Of a stretch of 37,743 nucleotides of DNA, positions 17,125 to 26,537 are shown one piece after another. The translations under genes were made by a program, and so were the position numbers. Position 1 is the stretch's first letter. Each line of letters begins with the position of its first letter. Source of the stretch: Bacteroidota bacterium (GTDB taxonomy: Bacteria > Bacteroidota > Bacteroidia > UKL13-3); NCBI GenBank assembly GCA_947456185.1, contig CANGPW010000020.1:1-37743 (forward strand), read 5' to 3'. A model generated the notes under the pieces. The model saw only the letters and a program-made list of their open reading frames with translations. It searched no databases and was not told the DNA's origin.

Positions 17125-17447
17125 GTTTTTTATGTCTATTTTATTGGAAGTTAAATTAGTTTTATAAAAACCAAACACCTTGATTATTTGTTGAAAATTA
17201 AATATTATCAGGTCTCAAATGCTTGTCATTATTGGGTTTAACTGCGATATTAACATAGCTGTTATTAACTTTTAAAACTTACTAAAACTTCAATTTGTAT
17301 TATTGTGAGGTAATAACAATTAGAAGTATTTAAAAAGAAAACTAGAAATAGTTTTTTAAATAATTTCTGGTTAATTATTATTTGTTTGTAATAAAATATT
17401 TGATATAATAAAGCATCCAAAAACTAATAATTAAAACAATAAATTAA
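17125..17447 (+). other. Upstream region of nrdBA, no gene seen
   Basis: AT-rich spacer between the PiT terminator and nrdB. It holds one imperfect inverted repeat (17292-17302 AATTTGTATTA against 17311-17321 TAATAACAATT, 9 of 11 positions pairing, 8-nt spacer), about 130 bp before nrdB. I see no match to the NrdR box and no clean TAnnTTTG. The promoter of the ribonucleotide reductase operon must lie here. Confidence 0.5.
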
Positions 17448-18419
17448 ATGCAAAATCAAGATGAGTTATTATTGAGAGAAAACAAAGATCGTTTTGTTTT
17501 GCTTCCAATAAATTATCCTAAAATTTGGGAACTTTATAAAAAACATGAAGCTAGTTTTTGGACTGCTGAAGAAATTGATTTAAGCGATGATTTGAAAGAT
17601 TGGGCTAAGTTAAATGATGGTGAGCGTCATTTTATATCTCATATTCTAGCTTTTTTTGCTGCAAGCGATGGGATTGTAAATGAAAACCTAGCGGTAAATT
17701 TTATGCGCGAAGTTCAATTGCCAGAAGCAAGATGTTACTATGGCTTCCAAATAATGATGGAAAATATTCATAGCGAAACTTATGCATTATTGATTGATAC
17801 TTATATCAACGATCCAAAAGAAAAGGACCGTTTATTTCACGCAATTGAAACTGTTCCAGCTGTAAAAAAGAAAGCAGAGTGGGCCTTACGTTGGATTGAA
17901 AATGGAACCTTTGCACAACGTTTAGTTGCTTTTGCTGCAGTAGAAGGAATATTCTTTAGCGGTAGCTTTTGTTCTATTTTTTGGATGAAAAAACGTGGAC
18001 TTTTACCTGGCCTTACTTTTAGTAATGAATTAATTAGTAGAGATGAAGGATTGCATTGTGAGTTCGCTTGTTTGTTATACAGCATGTTAAGCAATCAGTT
18101 ATCAGAAGAAGAAGTTCATACTATAATTGGCGAAGCCGTTTCTATTGAGAAAGAGTTTGTTTCAGAAGCATTGCCTGTTGATTTGATTGGAATGAATGCC
18201 AAATTGATGCAACAATATATAGAATTTGTAGCCGATAGATGGATAGCAGAATTAGGTTATAAAAAAATATATAATACTACCAATCCGTTTGACTTTATGG
18301 AAATGATTTCATTGCAAGGTAAAACCAATTTCTTTGAAAAGAGAGTAGGTGATTATCAAAAAGCTGGTGTGATGGGAGGAAAAGAATCTCATGCATTTTC
18401 TCTTGAGGAAGACTTTTAA
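17448..18419 (+). CDS. nrdB: Ribonucleotide reductase class Ia, small (R2) subunit
   Basis: Ferritin-like di-iron subunit that generates the tyrosyl radical for ribonucleotide reduction; cytoplasmic, 323 residues. Metal ligands and radical site are visible: D44 in AEEIDLS, E105 and H108 in ENIHSETY with the radical tyrosine Y112, the glutamate of [12 protein letters not shown], and the EGLH pair in [10 protein letters not shown]. The tail HAFSLEEDF resembles the eukaryotic R2 peptide that docks on R1. It is more similar in style to eukaryotic R2 than to E. coli NrdB, as is common in Bacteroidota. It precedes nrdA by 109 bp, the reverse of the E. coli order. Confidence 0.97.
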   Translation: MQNQDELLLRENKDRFVLLPINYPKIWELYKKHEASFWTAEEIDLSDDLKDWAKLNDGERHFISHILAFFAASDGIVNENLAVNFMREVQLPEARCYYGFQIMMENIHSETYALLIDTYINDPKEKDRLFHAIETVPAVKKKAEWALRWIENGTFAQRLVAFAAVEGIFFSGSFCSIFWMKKRGLLPGLTFSNELISRDEGLHCEFACLLYSMLSNQLSEEEVHTIIGEAVSIEKEFVSEALPVDLIGMNAKLMQQYIEFVADRWIAELGYKKIYNTTNPFDFMEMISLQGKTNFFEKRVGDYQKAGVMGGKESHAFSLEEDF

Positions 18420-18528
18420 AAAATTCAAATCATATCAGTAATTTTAGAAAAAAAATAGTAAAAACCAGAATTTTAAATAAAGTATTTCATTTAAAAGTAA
18501 TTTATAATTCATAATTTATAATAAAAAG

Positions 18529-20943
18529 ATGTTTGTATTAAAAAGAAACGGCAAAATAGAAAGTGTTAAGTTTGATAAAGTAACTGCTCGTATTGAAAAA
18601 TTGAGTTACAGCTTAAGTCCATTAATTGACCCAATTGATGTAGCTAAAAAAGTAGTTCAAGGAATATATGATGGCGTACCCACAACTGAACTAGATAATT
18701 TAGCTGCTGAAACTGCTGCTTCATTAACTACCAAACACCCTGATTATGCTCTTTTGGCAAGTAGAATTGCAATAAGCAATTTACATAAAAATACCTTAAA
18801 GTCATTTTCAGAAACAATGGAAAAATTGTATAACTACACCGATATAGGAAGTGGTAAAAGAATTCCATTATTAGCTGAAGATGTGTATGAAATTATTCAA
18901 GCCAATGCTGAATTACTTGACAGTACAATTATATACGACCGTGATTTTGCTTTTGATTATTTTGGTTTTAAAACATTAGAAAAAGCATATTTATTACGCA
19001 TAGACGGTAAAGTAGCTGAACGCCCTCAACACATGTACATGCGTGTAGCAATTGGCATTCACAAAAACGATATTGAAAACGTTATAAAAACTTATAATTT
19101 AATGAGTGAACGTTGGTTTACTCATGCTACTCCTACCCTATTTAATGCCGGTTCACCAAAACCACAAATGAGTAGTTGCTTTTTATTAACCATGAAAGAT
19201 GATAGCATTGAAGGCATTTACGATACGTTGAAACAAACAGCAAAAATATCGCAAAGTGCTGGAGGAATTGGATTAGCTATTCATAATATAAGAGCAACTG
19301 GAAGTTATATTGGTGGAACCAATGGAACTAGCAATGGAATTGTTCCTATGTTACGTGTGTTCAATGATACTGCTCGTTATGTTGATCAAGGAGGCGGAAA
19401 ACGTAAAGGTGCTTTCGCAATATATTTAGAGCCTTGGCATGCTGATGTTTTTGCTTTTCTGGATTTACGTAAAAACCATGGTAAAGAGGAAATGCGCGCC
19501 CGTGATTTATTTTATGCATTATGGATTTGCGATTTATTTATGAAACGTGTAGAAGACAATGGTGAATGGAGTTTATTTTGTCCTAATGAAGCACCTGGAT
19601 TAAGTGATTGTTGGGGTGAAGAATTTGAAACGCTTTACACCAAATATGAAGTTGAAGGAAAAGCACGTAGAACTATAAAAGCACAAGATTTATGGTTTGC
19701 TATCATGGAATCGCAAATAGAAACTGGCACACCTTATATGCTTTACAAGGATGCAGCGAACAGAAAAAGTAATCAACAAAATTTAGGAACCATAAAAAGC
19801 AGTAATTTATGTACTGAAATTATGGAATTTACTAGTCCTGATGAAGTAGCAGTCTGTAACTTAGCATCTATTGCATTGCCACGCTTTGTGATTGATGGCA
19901 AGTTTGACCATCAAAAATTATATGACGTAACCTATCAAGTAACGCTAAATTTAAATAAAATAATTGACAACAATTATTATCCGGTAGAAGAAGCAAGAAA
20001 TTCAAACTTAAGGCATCGTCCTATTGGATTAGGAATTCAAGGTTTAGCTGATGTTTTTATTATGTTACGCATGCCTTTTGAAAGTGATGCTGCAAAAGAA
20101 CTGAATAAAAATATTTTTGAAAGCATCTATTTTGCAGCTATGACAGCAAGTAAAGATATTGCAAAAAGAGAAGGGGCTTATCAAACATTTAAAGGTTCAC
20201 CTTTGTCAAAAGGAATATTCCAATTTGATTTGTGGGATGTAAGTGCTACTGAAAACTGGAATTGGGAAGCATTACGAGCAGAAGTTATAGAACATGGTGT
20301 TAGAAACTCTTTATTAGTTGCACCAATGCCTACAGCTTCTACATCGCAAATATTGGGTAATAACGAATGTTTTGAGCCTTATACGTCAAATATTTATACA
20401 CGCAGGGTATTAAGTGGCGAGTTTGTAGTGGTAAATAAACATTTGTTAAAGGATTTAGTTCAATTAGGACTTTGGACCAATGACATGAAAAATAAAATTA
20501 TTGCTAGTAACGGTTCTGTACAAAACATTCACGAAATACCAGAAGACTTAAAAGAATTATACAAAACAGTTTGGGAAATAAAACAACGTAACTTAATTGA
20601 TATGGCAGCCGATAGAGGTGCTTATATTTGTCAATCGCAATCTTTAAATTTATTTGTTGATAGCCCGAGCACCTCAAAACTAACTTCTATGCATTTTTAT
20701 GCTTGGAAAAAAGGATTGAAAACTGGTATGTATTATTTACGCTCACAGGCTGCCACACAAGCAGTTCAATTTACTATTGAAAAACAAGGAACAAACGACA
20801 TGGAACCTTTGGTTCCAGTATTTGAAAATTCACCTATTGTAAACGCCAATTTACCTATTGGTAACAATGTAGATGAAATAACAACTGACTTTACCGGACA
20901 AACTTGTACCATGGAAGAAGGTTGTGTTACTTGTAGTGCTTAA
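18529..20943 (+). CDS. nrdA: Ribonucleotide reductase class Ia, large (R1) subunit
   Basis: Catalytic subunit that reduces ribonucleoside diphosphates to deoxy forms, 804 residues. An N-terminal ATP-cone (about 1-95, starting [17 protein letters not shown]) gives dATP feedback control. Active-site elements follow: the redox cysteine in [18 protein letters not shown] (radical Cys with Asn and Glu), the partner cysteine in [10 protein letters not shown], and the radical-relay tyrosine pair in GMYYLRSQ. The C-terminus GCVTCSA supplies the shuttle cysteines reduced by thioredoxin or glutaredoxin. All key residues are present. It is probably co-transcribed with nrdB and ends at a long hairpin terminator. 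Confidence 0.97.
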   Translation: MFVLKRNGKIESVKFDKVTARIEKLSYSLSPLIDPIDVAKKVVQGIYDGVPTTELDNLAAETAASLTTKHPDYALLASRIAISNLHKNTLKSFSETMEKLYNYTDIGSGKRIPLLAEDVYEIIQANAELLDSTIIYDRDFAFDYFGFKTLEKAYLLRIDGKVAERPQHMYMRVAIGIHKNDIENVIKTYNLMSERWFTHATPTLFNAGSPKPQMSSCFLLTMKDDSIEGIYDTLKQTAKISQSAGGIGLAIHNIRATGSYIGGTNGTSNGIVPMLRVFNDTARYVDQGGGKRKGAFAIYLEPWHADVFAFLDLRKNHGKEEMRARDLFYALWICDLFMKRVEDNGEWSLFCPNEAPGLSDCWGEEFETLYTKYEVEGKARRTIKAQDLWFAIMESQIETGTPYMLYKDAANRKSNQQNLGTIKSSNLCTEIMEFTSPDEVAVCNLASIALPRFVIDGKFDHQKLYDVTYQVTLNLNKIIDNNYYPVEEARNSNLRHRPIGLGIQGLADVFIMLRMPFESDAAKELNKNIFESIYFAAMTASKDIAKREGAYQTFKGSPLSKGIFQFDLWDVSATENWNWEALRAEVIEHGVRNSLLVAPMPTASTSQILGNNECFEPYTSNIYTRRVLSGEFVVVNKHLLKDLVQLGLWTNDMKNKIIASNGSVQNIHEIPEDLKELYKTVWEIKQRNLIDMAADRGAYICQSQSLNLFVDSPSTSKLTSMHFYAWKKGLKTGMYYLRSQAATQAVQFTIEKQGTNDMEPLVPVFENSPIVNANLPIGNNVDEITTDFTGQTCTMEEGCVTCSA

Positions 20944-20979
20944 TTAGCAGTTGGCAAATAATTCTCATTAAGCTTGTTG

Positions 20980-21020
20980 AAAAAATCCATAGAGTTACAA
21001 ATTACTCTAAGGATTTTTTT
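20980..21020 (+). terminator. Intrinsic terminator of nrdBA
   Basis: 16-bp stem with one mismatch (AAAAAATCCATAGAGT / ACTCTAAGGATTTTTT), 8-nt loop, ending in seven T, 37 bp after the nrdA stop. Confidence 0.92.
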
Positions 21021-21219
21021 AACCATAGTTAATAAAAAAGACACTTAATGCTCTTGTTTTATTTTAAAACCTTAGTTACTTTTCCAGAAGCTATTTCACA
21101 AGATTTTGGAAAGTAGACCATGGAGTATAAAGCAATTTGAAAATTATTAAATTAAATTATTAAAACTTAATCTTCTAAATCATGTTATTATAATAAATTC
21201 TCAAACTAAAATTAAAAAA

Positions 21220-21405
21220 ATGTTCAAAAAATTTACTATCACAGATAAATTATTATTTGTAGCTTCATTTCTATCTTTAATGTTTTCGGAAATTCTTTAT
21301 TTTCAAGGACACAAGGAAGATGGAACTTTTATAGGAATATGGGTTCCTTCCATATTAGCTTTTGGTATTTATTTAAAACTAATAAACAAATCCAAAAATG
21401 ACTGA
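21220..21405 (+). CDS. Small membrane protein, 61 residues, unknown
   Basis: A 61-residue protein with two predicted membrane helices: about 11-28 (LLFVASFLSLMFSEILYF) and 40-55 (GIWVPSILAFGIYLKLI), joined by a short polar loop (QGHKEDGTF). The N-terminus is basic, so the helices probably form a hairpin. I do not recognise a named family. The start ATG is the only plausible one. Its last 8 bp overlap the ATG of a 31-residue membrane ORF, which argues that both are real and translated together. Confidence 0.6.
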   Translation: MFKKFTITDKLLFVASFLSLMFSEILYFQGHKEDGTFIGIWVPSILAFGIYLKLINKSKND

Positions 21406-21493
21406 GATTATCCCCTATTTTGCAGGACTAATTACATTTCTTTTTAGTATTGCATTTGCCTTGGCAATAACCAAAGGTACAAAGAAAAAGTAG
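21398..21493 (+). CDS. Very small membrane protein, 31 residues, unknown
   Basis: A short ORF starting MTEIIPYFAGLITFLFSIAF and ending TKGTKKK, then TAG at 21491-21493. It is one hydrophobic helix of about 18 residues with a lysine-rich C-terminal tail, the layout of single-pass small membrane proteins (positive-inside rule: tail in the cytoplasm). The ATG lies inside the last codons of the 61-residue gene (8-bp overlap), which suggests translational coupling. It is too short for standard gene calling and is easily missed. It could be chance, but composition and coupling favour a gene. Confidence 0.5.
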   Translation: MTEIIPYFAGLITFLFSIAFALAITKGTKKK

Positions 21494-21536
21494 CCTGTTA
21501 TTACTTTTGTATGTTGTTTGTAACATTCCAATCACC

Positions 21537-21578
21537 ACAACCGCTTGGTGTATAAACTTATCACTTGTGTTCGGTTGT
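21537..21578. other. Imperfect long hairpin of unknown role
   Basis: Outer arms ACAACCG / CGGTTGT (7 bp) enclose inner arms GTGTATAA / TTATCAC (7 pairs with a one-base bulge) around a 2-nt apex. No T-run follows. It lies between the small membrane genes and the convergent T9SS cargo gene. Confidence 0.4.
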
Positions 21579-21678
21579 TGAGGATAACAAATGAATACAA
21601 AACTACCAACGAATACACAACTTATCGAAGTATGATTCTACAGGTTCAATATCAGAGTATAATTAACACTGCATTTAA

Positions 21679-23550
21679 CTAATTAGCTACCATTATTTTC
21701 TTGCTATGTAACACATTTTCTCCATCTTTAATAAGCAATTGGTAATAACCATTATAAAGATTAAGGGCATTAAATACAAATCGGTTTAAACCAGCTTTGG
21801 CCCTTTCGGTGAGTAATAATGTTTCTTTGCCCTGCATGTCAATCAATATAAAATTCAATACTTTTTTCTCTTCATTGGTAAAGTCAATATTCACATATTC
21901 TTTTGCTGGAATTGGATAAATACTTACATCATTTAACTGTTGACTACGTAACTTTATTAATTCATCATTGCCCAATTTAGCATCTGTATTTTTACTTATA
22001 CCAATCCAAGTTCTGTTATCGTTATTAAAACCAAAACTTCCGTTGTAAAATACTTTTCCTAAGTCGTTGTACTTGCGTTGAATTCCACTGTAATCGCCCC
22101 AACGTTCTACTGTATCACCTATTAAAACGATATTGCTTTCACCCACTTTCATGATGGCGGGAGTTGAAGGATTTAAATTCCTATCAACATACACCAAACT
22201 ATTGCCTGGAAAACTACGTGGCGAAACATGGCTACAAGTAATCATGGCACTGTTATCGCCCAAGCCACTTCCACAATATGCAATGCTCGGATAACCATAG
22301 TCTATGGTATCGGAACTAATGATTTGCAACTTGGCATTTAAAGAATCATTACTCCAATAATTATCAATCGTAATCAAGTAAAATCCTGCAGCATTATACC
22401 TTGCATCTACTGAATTTCCCACCATATAAAAAATTCCATTTTCATACATGGCACTTAACACACGCGCATCGTTGGTTTGTAATTTTTTACCATTTGGCTG
22501 AAAAGCATTCGGCTGCAAACCATAATGATTATTTGCTTTAGCTACTCTTAACTTTAATTCAGCTTTCCCCGATTTTATGGTATTAGTAATTTCATGCACA
22601 AACACGGTATCATTCCAAAGTTGGTCGGGCCTAACGGAAAAAAAATGCATGGTTGGTCCGTATAATTTACTTCCCCCTTTAGTTGGACAAATGCTCCAAA
22701 TTGATTTATTATTATACTTAATATCATAATAAACTTTTTGGTTTAATGTATCACCTTTATAGCCATTGTCTTTATCCATTTGCCAAATAAAACTTTCAAT
22801 AAAACCATTCTTCCAATAAGTATTGTCTTTTAGCCTGTTTACAGTTAAAAACAATTCATTGTTTGAAATAGAAATAATTGGGTAATCGCTCCAACTACTA
22901 TCGCCAAAAAGATTACCAGGAATGGTATAAAAATTCCAGTTTAAAGCAGGGTTATTGGTTTGGCTAAATCCAACTATTATTCTAGTATCAAGACTGGTAC
23001 TTCCTTGCATAAATACAAATATAAATCTATCAGCACCTGGGTCGTATATAACTCTTGGATCATAAGTTCTGTTTAAGTTGGTGATGCCTTTGGCAATTGA
23101 CGACAAGGTGCGCGATGAAAGCACTTTTCCGGTATCGTTCAATATATTCATATTGGTGTTTACCACACTGCAAATAATACCAGCATTGCTTACTGCAATA
23201 TCGTTATCGTTTGGAGTTCCTTGTGTAATATTGGCTTTAAATCCTTTCAATTGCACTGGCTGTGGAACAGTAGTTTTATTCAAAGCATTTAACGATATAC
23301 CATTATAATTTTGCATGCTTTCAAAATGTTTTGCATCTAACAATTGTTTATTCAAATTATAGGTAGTGGCAGGCAATGGATTTGCTGCTTTTAAAAGTAT
23401 CAATTTAGGATCAAAATCTTCATCTTTATCGCTCATATTGATGACAGCTGCCAAAGGAGTTTTGGTTGTAAAACTCTTGTAGCTAGATTGTGCTTTTAAA
23501 CTAATTTGTAATACAATAAATCCTATCAAAAATACTATATTTTTTTTCAT
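21679..23550 (-). CDS. Secreted protein with T9SS type A C-terminal sorting domain, unknown function
   Basis: 623-residue extracellular protein. The signal peptide covers 1-20 (ends SLKAQ). The last about 80 residues form a T9SS sorting domain: VSIYPIPAKEYVNIDF opens it, with a middle LIDMQGKETLLL and an ending YNGYYQLLIKDG...SKKIMVAN. The domain directs export through the T9SS, with cleavage and often attachment to the surface. The body has repeated beta-strand/loop units (YDPRVIYDPGADRFIFVFMQ, DYPIISISNNELFLTVNR) like a sialidase- or YVTN-type beta-propeller. No catalytic residues are identifiable. It lies 6 bp downstream of an EVE-domain gene, so it is probably in the same transcript. Confidence 0.8.
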   Translation of the reverse strand: MKKNIVFLIGFIVLQISLKAQSSYKSFTTKTPLAAVINMSDKDEDFDPKLILLKAANPLPATTYNLNKQLLDAKHFESMQNYNGISLNALNKTTVPQPVQLKGFKANITQGTPNDNDIAVSNAGIICSVVNTNMNILNDTGKVLSSRTLSSIAKGITNLNRTYDPRVIYDPGADRFIFVFMQGSTSLDTRIIVGFSQTNNPALNWNFYTIPGNLFGDSSWSDYPIISISNNELFLTVNRLKDNTYWKNGFIESFIWQMDKDNGYKGDTLNQKVYYDIKYNNKSIWSICPTKGGSKLYGPTMHFFSVRPDQLWNDTVFVHEITNTIKSGKAELKLRVAKANNHYGLQPNAFQPNGKKLQTNDARVLSAMYENGIFYMVGNSVDARYNAAGFYLITIDNYWSNDSLNAKLQIISSDTIDYGYPSIAYCGSGLGDNSAMITCSHVSPRSFPGNSLVYVDRNLNPSTPAIMKVGESNIVLIGDTVERWGDYSGIQRKYNDLGKVFYNGSFGFNNDNRTWIGISKNTDAKLGNDELIKLRSQQLNDVSIYPIPAKEYVNIDFTNEEKKVLNFILIDMQGKETLLLTERAKAGLNRFVFNALNLYNGYYQLLIKDGENVLHSKKIMVAN

Positions 23551-23556
23551 TTCTAA

Positions 23557-23961
23557 TTATTTTGCTAATAATAAAATATAATCAAACTCTTCTTGTTTTA
23601 TACTCATAACCGAAAGCCTTCCCTGTCTTACTAGTCCAATATTTTGAAGGTTCTCATCGGCTTTTATTTGTTCTAATGTAACAGGGATTTTCAGTTTTTT
23701 AAAAGGTGCTAAATCTACCACCACCCAGTTTTTATCTTCTGTAGTTGGGTCCTGATAATGCTCTTTTACTACTTTGGCTATTCCCACTATTTCTTTGCCT
23801 TCATTGCTATGATACCAAAGCACTAAATCACCTTTTTGCATTTCACGCAAATTGTTCCTGGCTTGATAATTACGCACACCATCCCAAAACGTTTTTTTAT
23901 CCAATACAAATTGATCCCAACTGTACTTAAAAGGTTCTGATTTTACTAGCCAATATTTCAT
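23557..23961 (-). CDS. EVE domain-containing protein
   Basis: A 134-residue single-domain protein of the PUA-like EVE superfamily. It begins with the hallmark MKYWLVKSEPFKYSWDQF. DGVRNYQARNNLREMQKGDLVLWYHS and VGIAKVVKEHYQDPT follow, and it ends LVRQGRLSVMSIKQEEFDYIL. EVE proteins form a binding pocket for modified bases and resemble YTH readers and human THYN1. In bacteria the target is mostly unproven, although some members sit in modification-dependent restriction systems. No restriction nuclease or helicase is next to this one, so a housekeeping role in DNA or RNA base recognition is more likely than defence. It is the first gene of a pair with the T9SS cargo protein (6-bp gap). Confidence 0.92.
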   Translation of the reverse strand: MKYWLVKSEPFKYSWDQFVLDKKTFWDGVRNYQARNNLREMQKGDLVLWYHSNEGKEIVGIAKVVKEHYQDPTTEDKNWVVVDLAPFKKLKIPVTLEQIKADENLQNIGLVRQGRLSVMSIKQEEFDYILLLAK

Positions 23962-24009
23962 TTTTTTATCTATTTAATAATTATAATTGATTTCTATAAT
24001 ATTTGATAT

Positions 24010-25464
24010 TTAATTTTGATTTTCAAGAATCAATTTCCAAATTAAATCCATTTCTACATCTTTTCCCGAATTAATTGTTTGAGAGTTAATAACAGTTTCT
24101 ATTTCTGGAATTACGCCCCTGTTTATATCCACAATTGGTAAAATATGTTTAAAATGATATTGAGGAATTCGTATAAAGTTTTTGGTACAAGGAAGTTCCA
24201 TAAGTGGTGTATTTACTGCATAACAACCCGATTCTGTTCCTGCAGTTTCTTGTCCAACTAAAACTGCTTTTGCTTTATGTTTGGCATAAGCAGCTACAAA
24301 ACTAGCAGCACTAAAAGATCCGTTATCAATGATACAAAATACAGCTCCATCAAAGTGTTTTTCCTTCTTCAATGATTTATTATTGTAATCAAAAGTATAA
24401 TTGTAATTGTTGTTATACGTTTTTCTATTTCCAAAAATATCTAACAATACTCTTGACAAATAATATATAGTTTTTTGTTTAAACGGACTTTTATAAGTTA
24501 AACCTTGTTTGCCTCTGGCAAAGCCATAACTAAAAGTATCTTTACTTATATAACTAATTAACTCCGATGCTTGCACAATACTTCCACCACCATTTCCACG
24601 CAAATCTATAATCAAATATTTAATTTGTTGGTCGGCTATTTGTTCAAAAGCCAAGTTATAAAGTTTGGTAGCATTTTGTAATTGAAAACCCTTTATTTTT
24701 AAAATAGCCGTTTGTGTGTCGCCTTTACAAATATGAAAATTGGCGAGTTTTTGGTTCAACAAGTCATACTTAATCTTAGGCGTTTTTACTTTATTTTTTA
24801 AAGGTACTTTTTTTTTTACATTAAATGTTTGAGTATCGCCATTTACTGTTATTGTATTTAAACTATAAATAGAATCTTCGCCAAAAAATGCCATGTAATA
24901 GGTTTGAAATAGTGAAGCACCATAAAAACTCTTCATGCTACTTAAGCCTGCATCGGCATTTTGAATTAAATAAATGCTATCAATAATAGCTATCGCACTG
25001 TTCCCGTTAATCGATTTTATTTCCGTGCCTTTTACCAAGTTACTGTCGTTCGATTCGTTTTCAGTAACAATCATTTTATTATTTAAAAAAGCTACTTTAA
25101 AAGGAGCTGAAAAATGTATTCGTTTATTGAATATTTTAAGTGATTTATTACTTGGAATCACCTGCGTATGACCACATTTTATATTAGCCAAATACTCCCG
25201 AAGTATCAATCTGTATTTTACATTTTGTAGGGGTACATTTATTTTTTTTAAAGTATTTTGGTAAATAGTTTCCCAGTTTTCTTTGCTTGTATATTTGTAT
25301 ATTCCAGGATGGTTAAGTAATAAATGTTTATGTAAATATTTAAAATCACTCCTCATATCTTCCATATTATAAATGGTATCAGCTTGTTTTTGTGCAAGAA
25401 TATTTAAAGATAATGAGAGTGAATAAAACAGAAATATATATTTTAAAAAGGTCATTAATTGCAA
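24010..25464 (-). CDS. S41 family (tricorn/IRBP-like) peptidase, secreted
   Basis: 484-residue exported serine peptidase. A signal peptide ends NILAQ (about 25); a second ATG three codons in (MTFLKYIF) is an equally good start. A helical N-terminal domain follows, containing IKCGHTQ (H99), then a PDZ-like region at about 115-215. The S41 core has IIDLRGNGGG (285-294) and NGSFSAAS (381-388, likely nucleophile S385), then VLVGQETAGTESGC and RGVIPEIET. A histidine in GHT and no CtpA-type lysine after VLVG fit the S41B (tricorn-like, Ser-His) subfamily rather than CtpA. It probably acts in the periplasm or outside the cell. It diverges from the ctlX-like gene. Confidence 0.85.
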   Translation of the reverse strand: MQLMTFLKYIFLFYSLSLSLNILAQKQADTIYNMEDMRSDFKYLHKHLLLNHPGIYKYTSKENWETIYQNTLKKINVPLQNVKYRLILREYLANIKCGHTQVIPSNKSLKIFNKRIHFSAPFKVAFLNNKMIVTENESNDSNLVKGTEIKSINGNSAIAIIDSIYLIQNADAGLSSMKSFYGASLFQTYYMAFFGEDSIYSLNTITVNGDTQTFNVKKKVPLKNKVKTPKIKYDLLNQKLANFHICKGDTQTAILKIKGFQLQNATKLYNLAFEQIADQQIKYLIIDLRGNGGGSIVQASELISYISKDTFSYGFARGKQGLTYKSPFKQKTIYYLSRVLLDIFGNRKTYNNNYNYTFDYNNKSLKKEKHFDGAVFCIIDNGSFSAASFVAAYAKHKAKAVLVGQETAGTESGCYAVNTPLMELPCTKNFIRIPQYHFKHILPIVDINRGVIPEIETVINSQTINSGKDVEMDLIWKLILENQN

Positions 25465-25537
25465 TTGAAATTAGAAGTTGCAAAATACTTAAATACATTT
25501 TATAAAAAATAGCTTAATTGTAATAAAATAAAATTCA

Positions 25538-25545
25538 TAGTTTTG
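25538..25545 (+). promoter_or_regulatory. -7 promoter box immediately before the CtlX-like gene
   Basis: TAGTTTTG matches TAnnTTTG exactly, with an ATTG at 25517-25520 placed 17 bp upstream. It ends only 3 bp before the ATG at 25549, so transcription would start at or within a few bases of the start codon. Confidence 0.45.
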
Positions 25546-25548
25546 TCC

Positions 25549-26460
25549 ATGCAATCAACCAATCATATTTTAATGATAAGGCCAGTAGCCTTTACTTTTA
25601 ATACTCAAACTGCTGCAAGCAATTCATTTCAAAAACAAGATGAATCAAATAATGAAACTCAAAATTTAGCTTTATTAGAATTTGATACTTTGGTAAATAA
25701 ATTAATATCTGTTGGTGTAGATGTTACAGTTATTAACGATACCATTGAGCCACATAAACCCGATTCTATTTTTCCCAATAATTGGATTAGTTTCCACTCA
25801 AATGGTGAAGTAGCAGTTTACCCCATGCATGCTCCAAACCGCAGATTAGAAAGACGTTTTGATATTTTAGATCAACTTGGTGAAGCGTTTGAATTAAATG
25901 AAATTCAAGATTTTACAGCCTTTGAAAATGAGAATAAGTTTTTGGAAGGAACTGGAAGTATGGTGTTAGATAGGGAAAATAAAATATGTTATGCATGTAT
26001 TTCGCCCCGAACTGATTTGAGTTTATTAGAAAATTTTTGTAAAAAATTTAACTATCAACTTATTCATTTTATTGCAAAAGATATTATGGGGAATGCCATA
26101 TACCATACTAATGTGGTAATGAGTGTTACCTCTGATTTTATGATTATTTGTAAAGAATGTATTCCTAATAAAGAGGAATTATCACAAATTTTGTCAAGCA
26201 GCAATAAGCAAATAATTGAAATTAGTTTAGCGCAATTGAACCAATTTGCAGGAAATGTATTGGAGGTTTTAGGAACTAAAAATAAAAAATATTTGGTAAT
26301 GAGTAAACAAGCATTTAAAGCATTTACACCCTCGCAAATAAACGCAATAGAAAAATATTGTATTGTGTTAAATTCATCACTAAACACAATAGAAACCAAT
26401 GGTGGCGGAAGTGCTAGGTGTATGATTGCCGAAATTTTTTTGAAACAGAAAAACAAATAG
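25549..26460 (+). CDS. ctlX: Amidinotransferase-fold hydrolase (citrulline utilisation hydrolase CtlX type)
   Basis: Cytoplasmic guanidino/ureido-group hydrolase of the arginine deiminase superfamily, 303 residues from the ATG at 25549; a TTG two codons earlier is not needed. The opening ILMIRPVAFTFNTQTAASNSF is characteristic of the CtlX group. It is followed by DSIFPNNWISFHSNGEVAVYPM, FLEGTGSMVLDR, the histidine in YHTNVVMSV and the catalytic cysteine in NGGGSARCMIAE near the C-terminus. The exact substrate in this organism is not shown by context, since no other citrulline or arginine genes are next to it. It is monocistronic with its own promoter box and a terminator. Confidence 0.88.
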   Translation: MQSTNHILMIRPVAFTFNTQTAASNSFQKQDESNNETQNLALLEFDTLVNKLISVGVDVTVINDTIEPHKPDSIFPNNWISFHSNGEVAVYPMHAPNRRLERRFDILDQLGEAFELNEIQDFTAFENENKFLEGTGSMVLDRENKICYACISPRTDLSLLENFCKKFNYQLIHFIAKDIMGNAIYHTNVVMSVTSDFMIICKECIPNKEELSQILSSSNKQIIEISLAQLNQFAGNVLEVLGTKNKKYLVMSKQAFKAFTPSQINAIEKYCIVLNSSLNTIETNGGGSARCMIAEIFLKQKNK

Positions 26461-26477
26461 CAAAAATTACCTACAAA

Positions 26478-26512
26478 AAAAGCTGCTTCACAATAATTGT
26501 GAAACAGCTTTT
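26478..26512. terminator. Bidirectional intrinsic terminator
   Basis: 17-nt arms AAAAGCTGCTTCACAAT / ATTGTGAAACAGCTTTT pair with one mismatch. It sits between the convergent CtlX-like gene (+) and the small gene at 26538 (-), with A/T runs at both ends, so it can serve both. Confidence 0.88.
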
Positions 26513-26537
26513 AATATTTTGAAAAGATAGGTAATAA

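Noticed and set aside
21537-21578. Integron attC-like site
   Set aside because: The flanks do not match the core sites RYYYAAC and GTTRRRY, and no integrase or cassette is present.
23557-23961. Defence island around the EVE domain
   Set aside because: No McrB-type GTPase, nuclease or helicase neighbours; flanking genes are a secreted protein and a peptidase.
26064-26456. Minus-strand ORF of 130 codons
   Set aside because: Antisense shadow of the CtlX-like gene, which has its catalytic Cys and His motifs.
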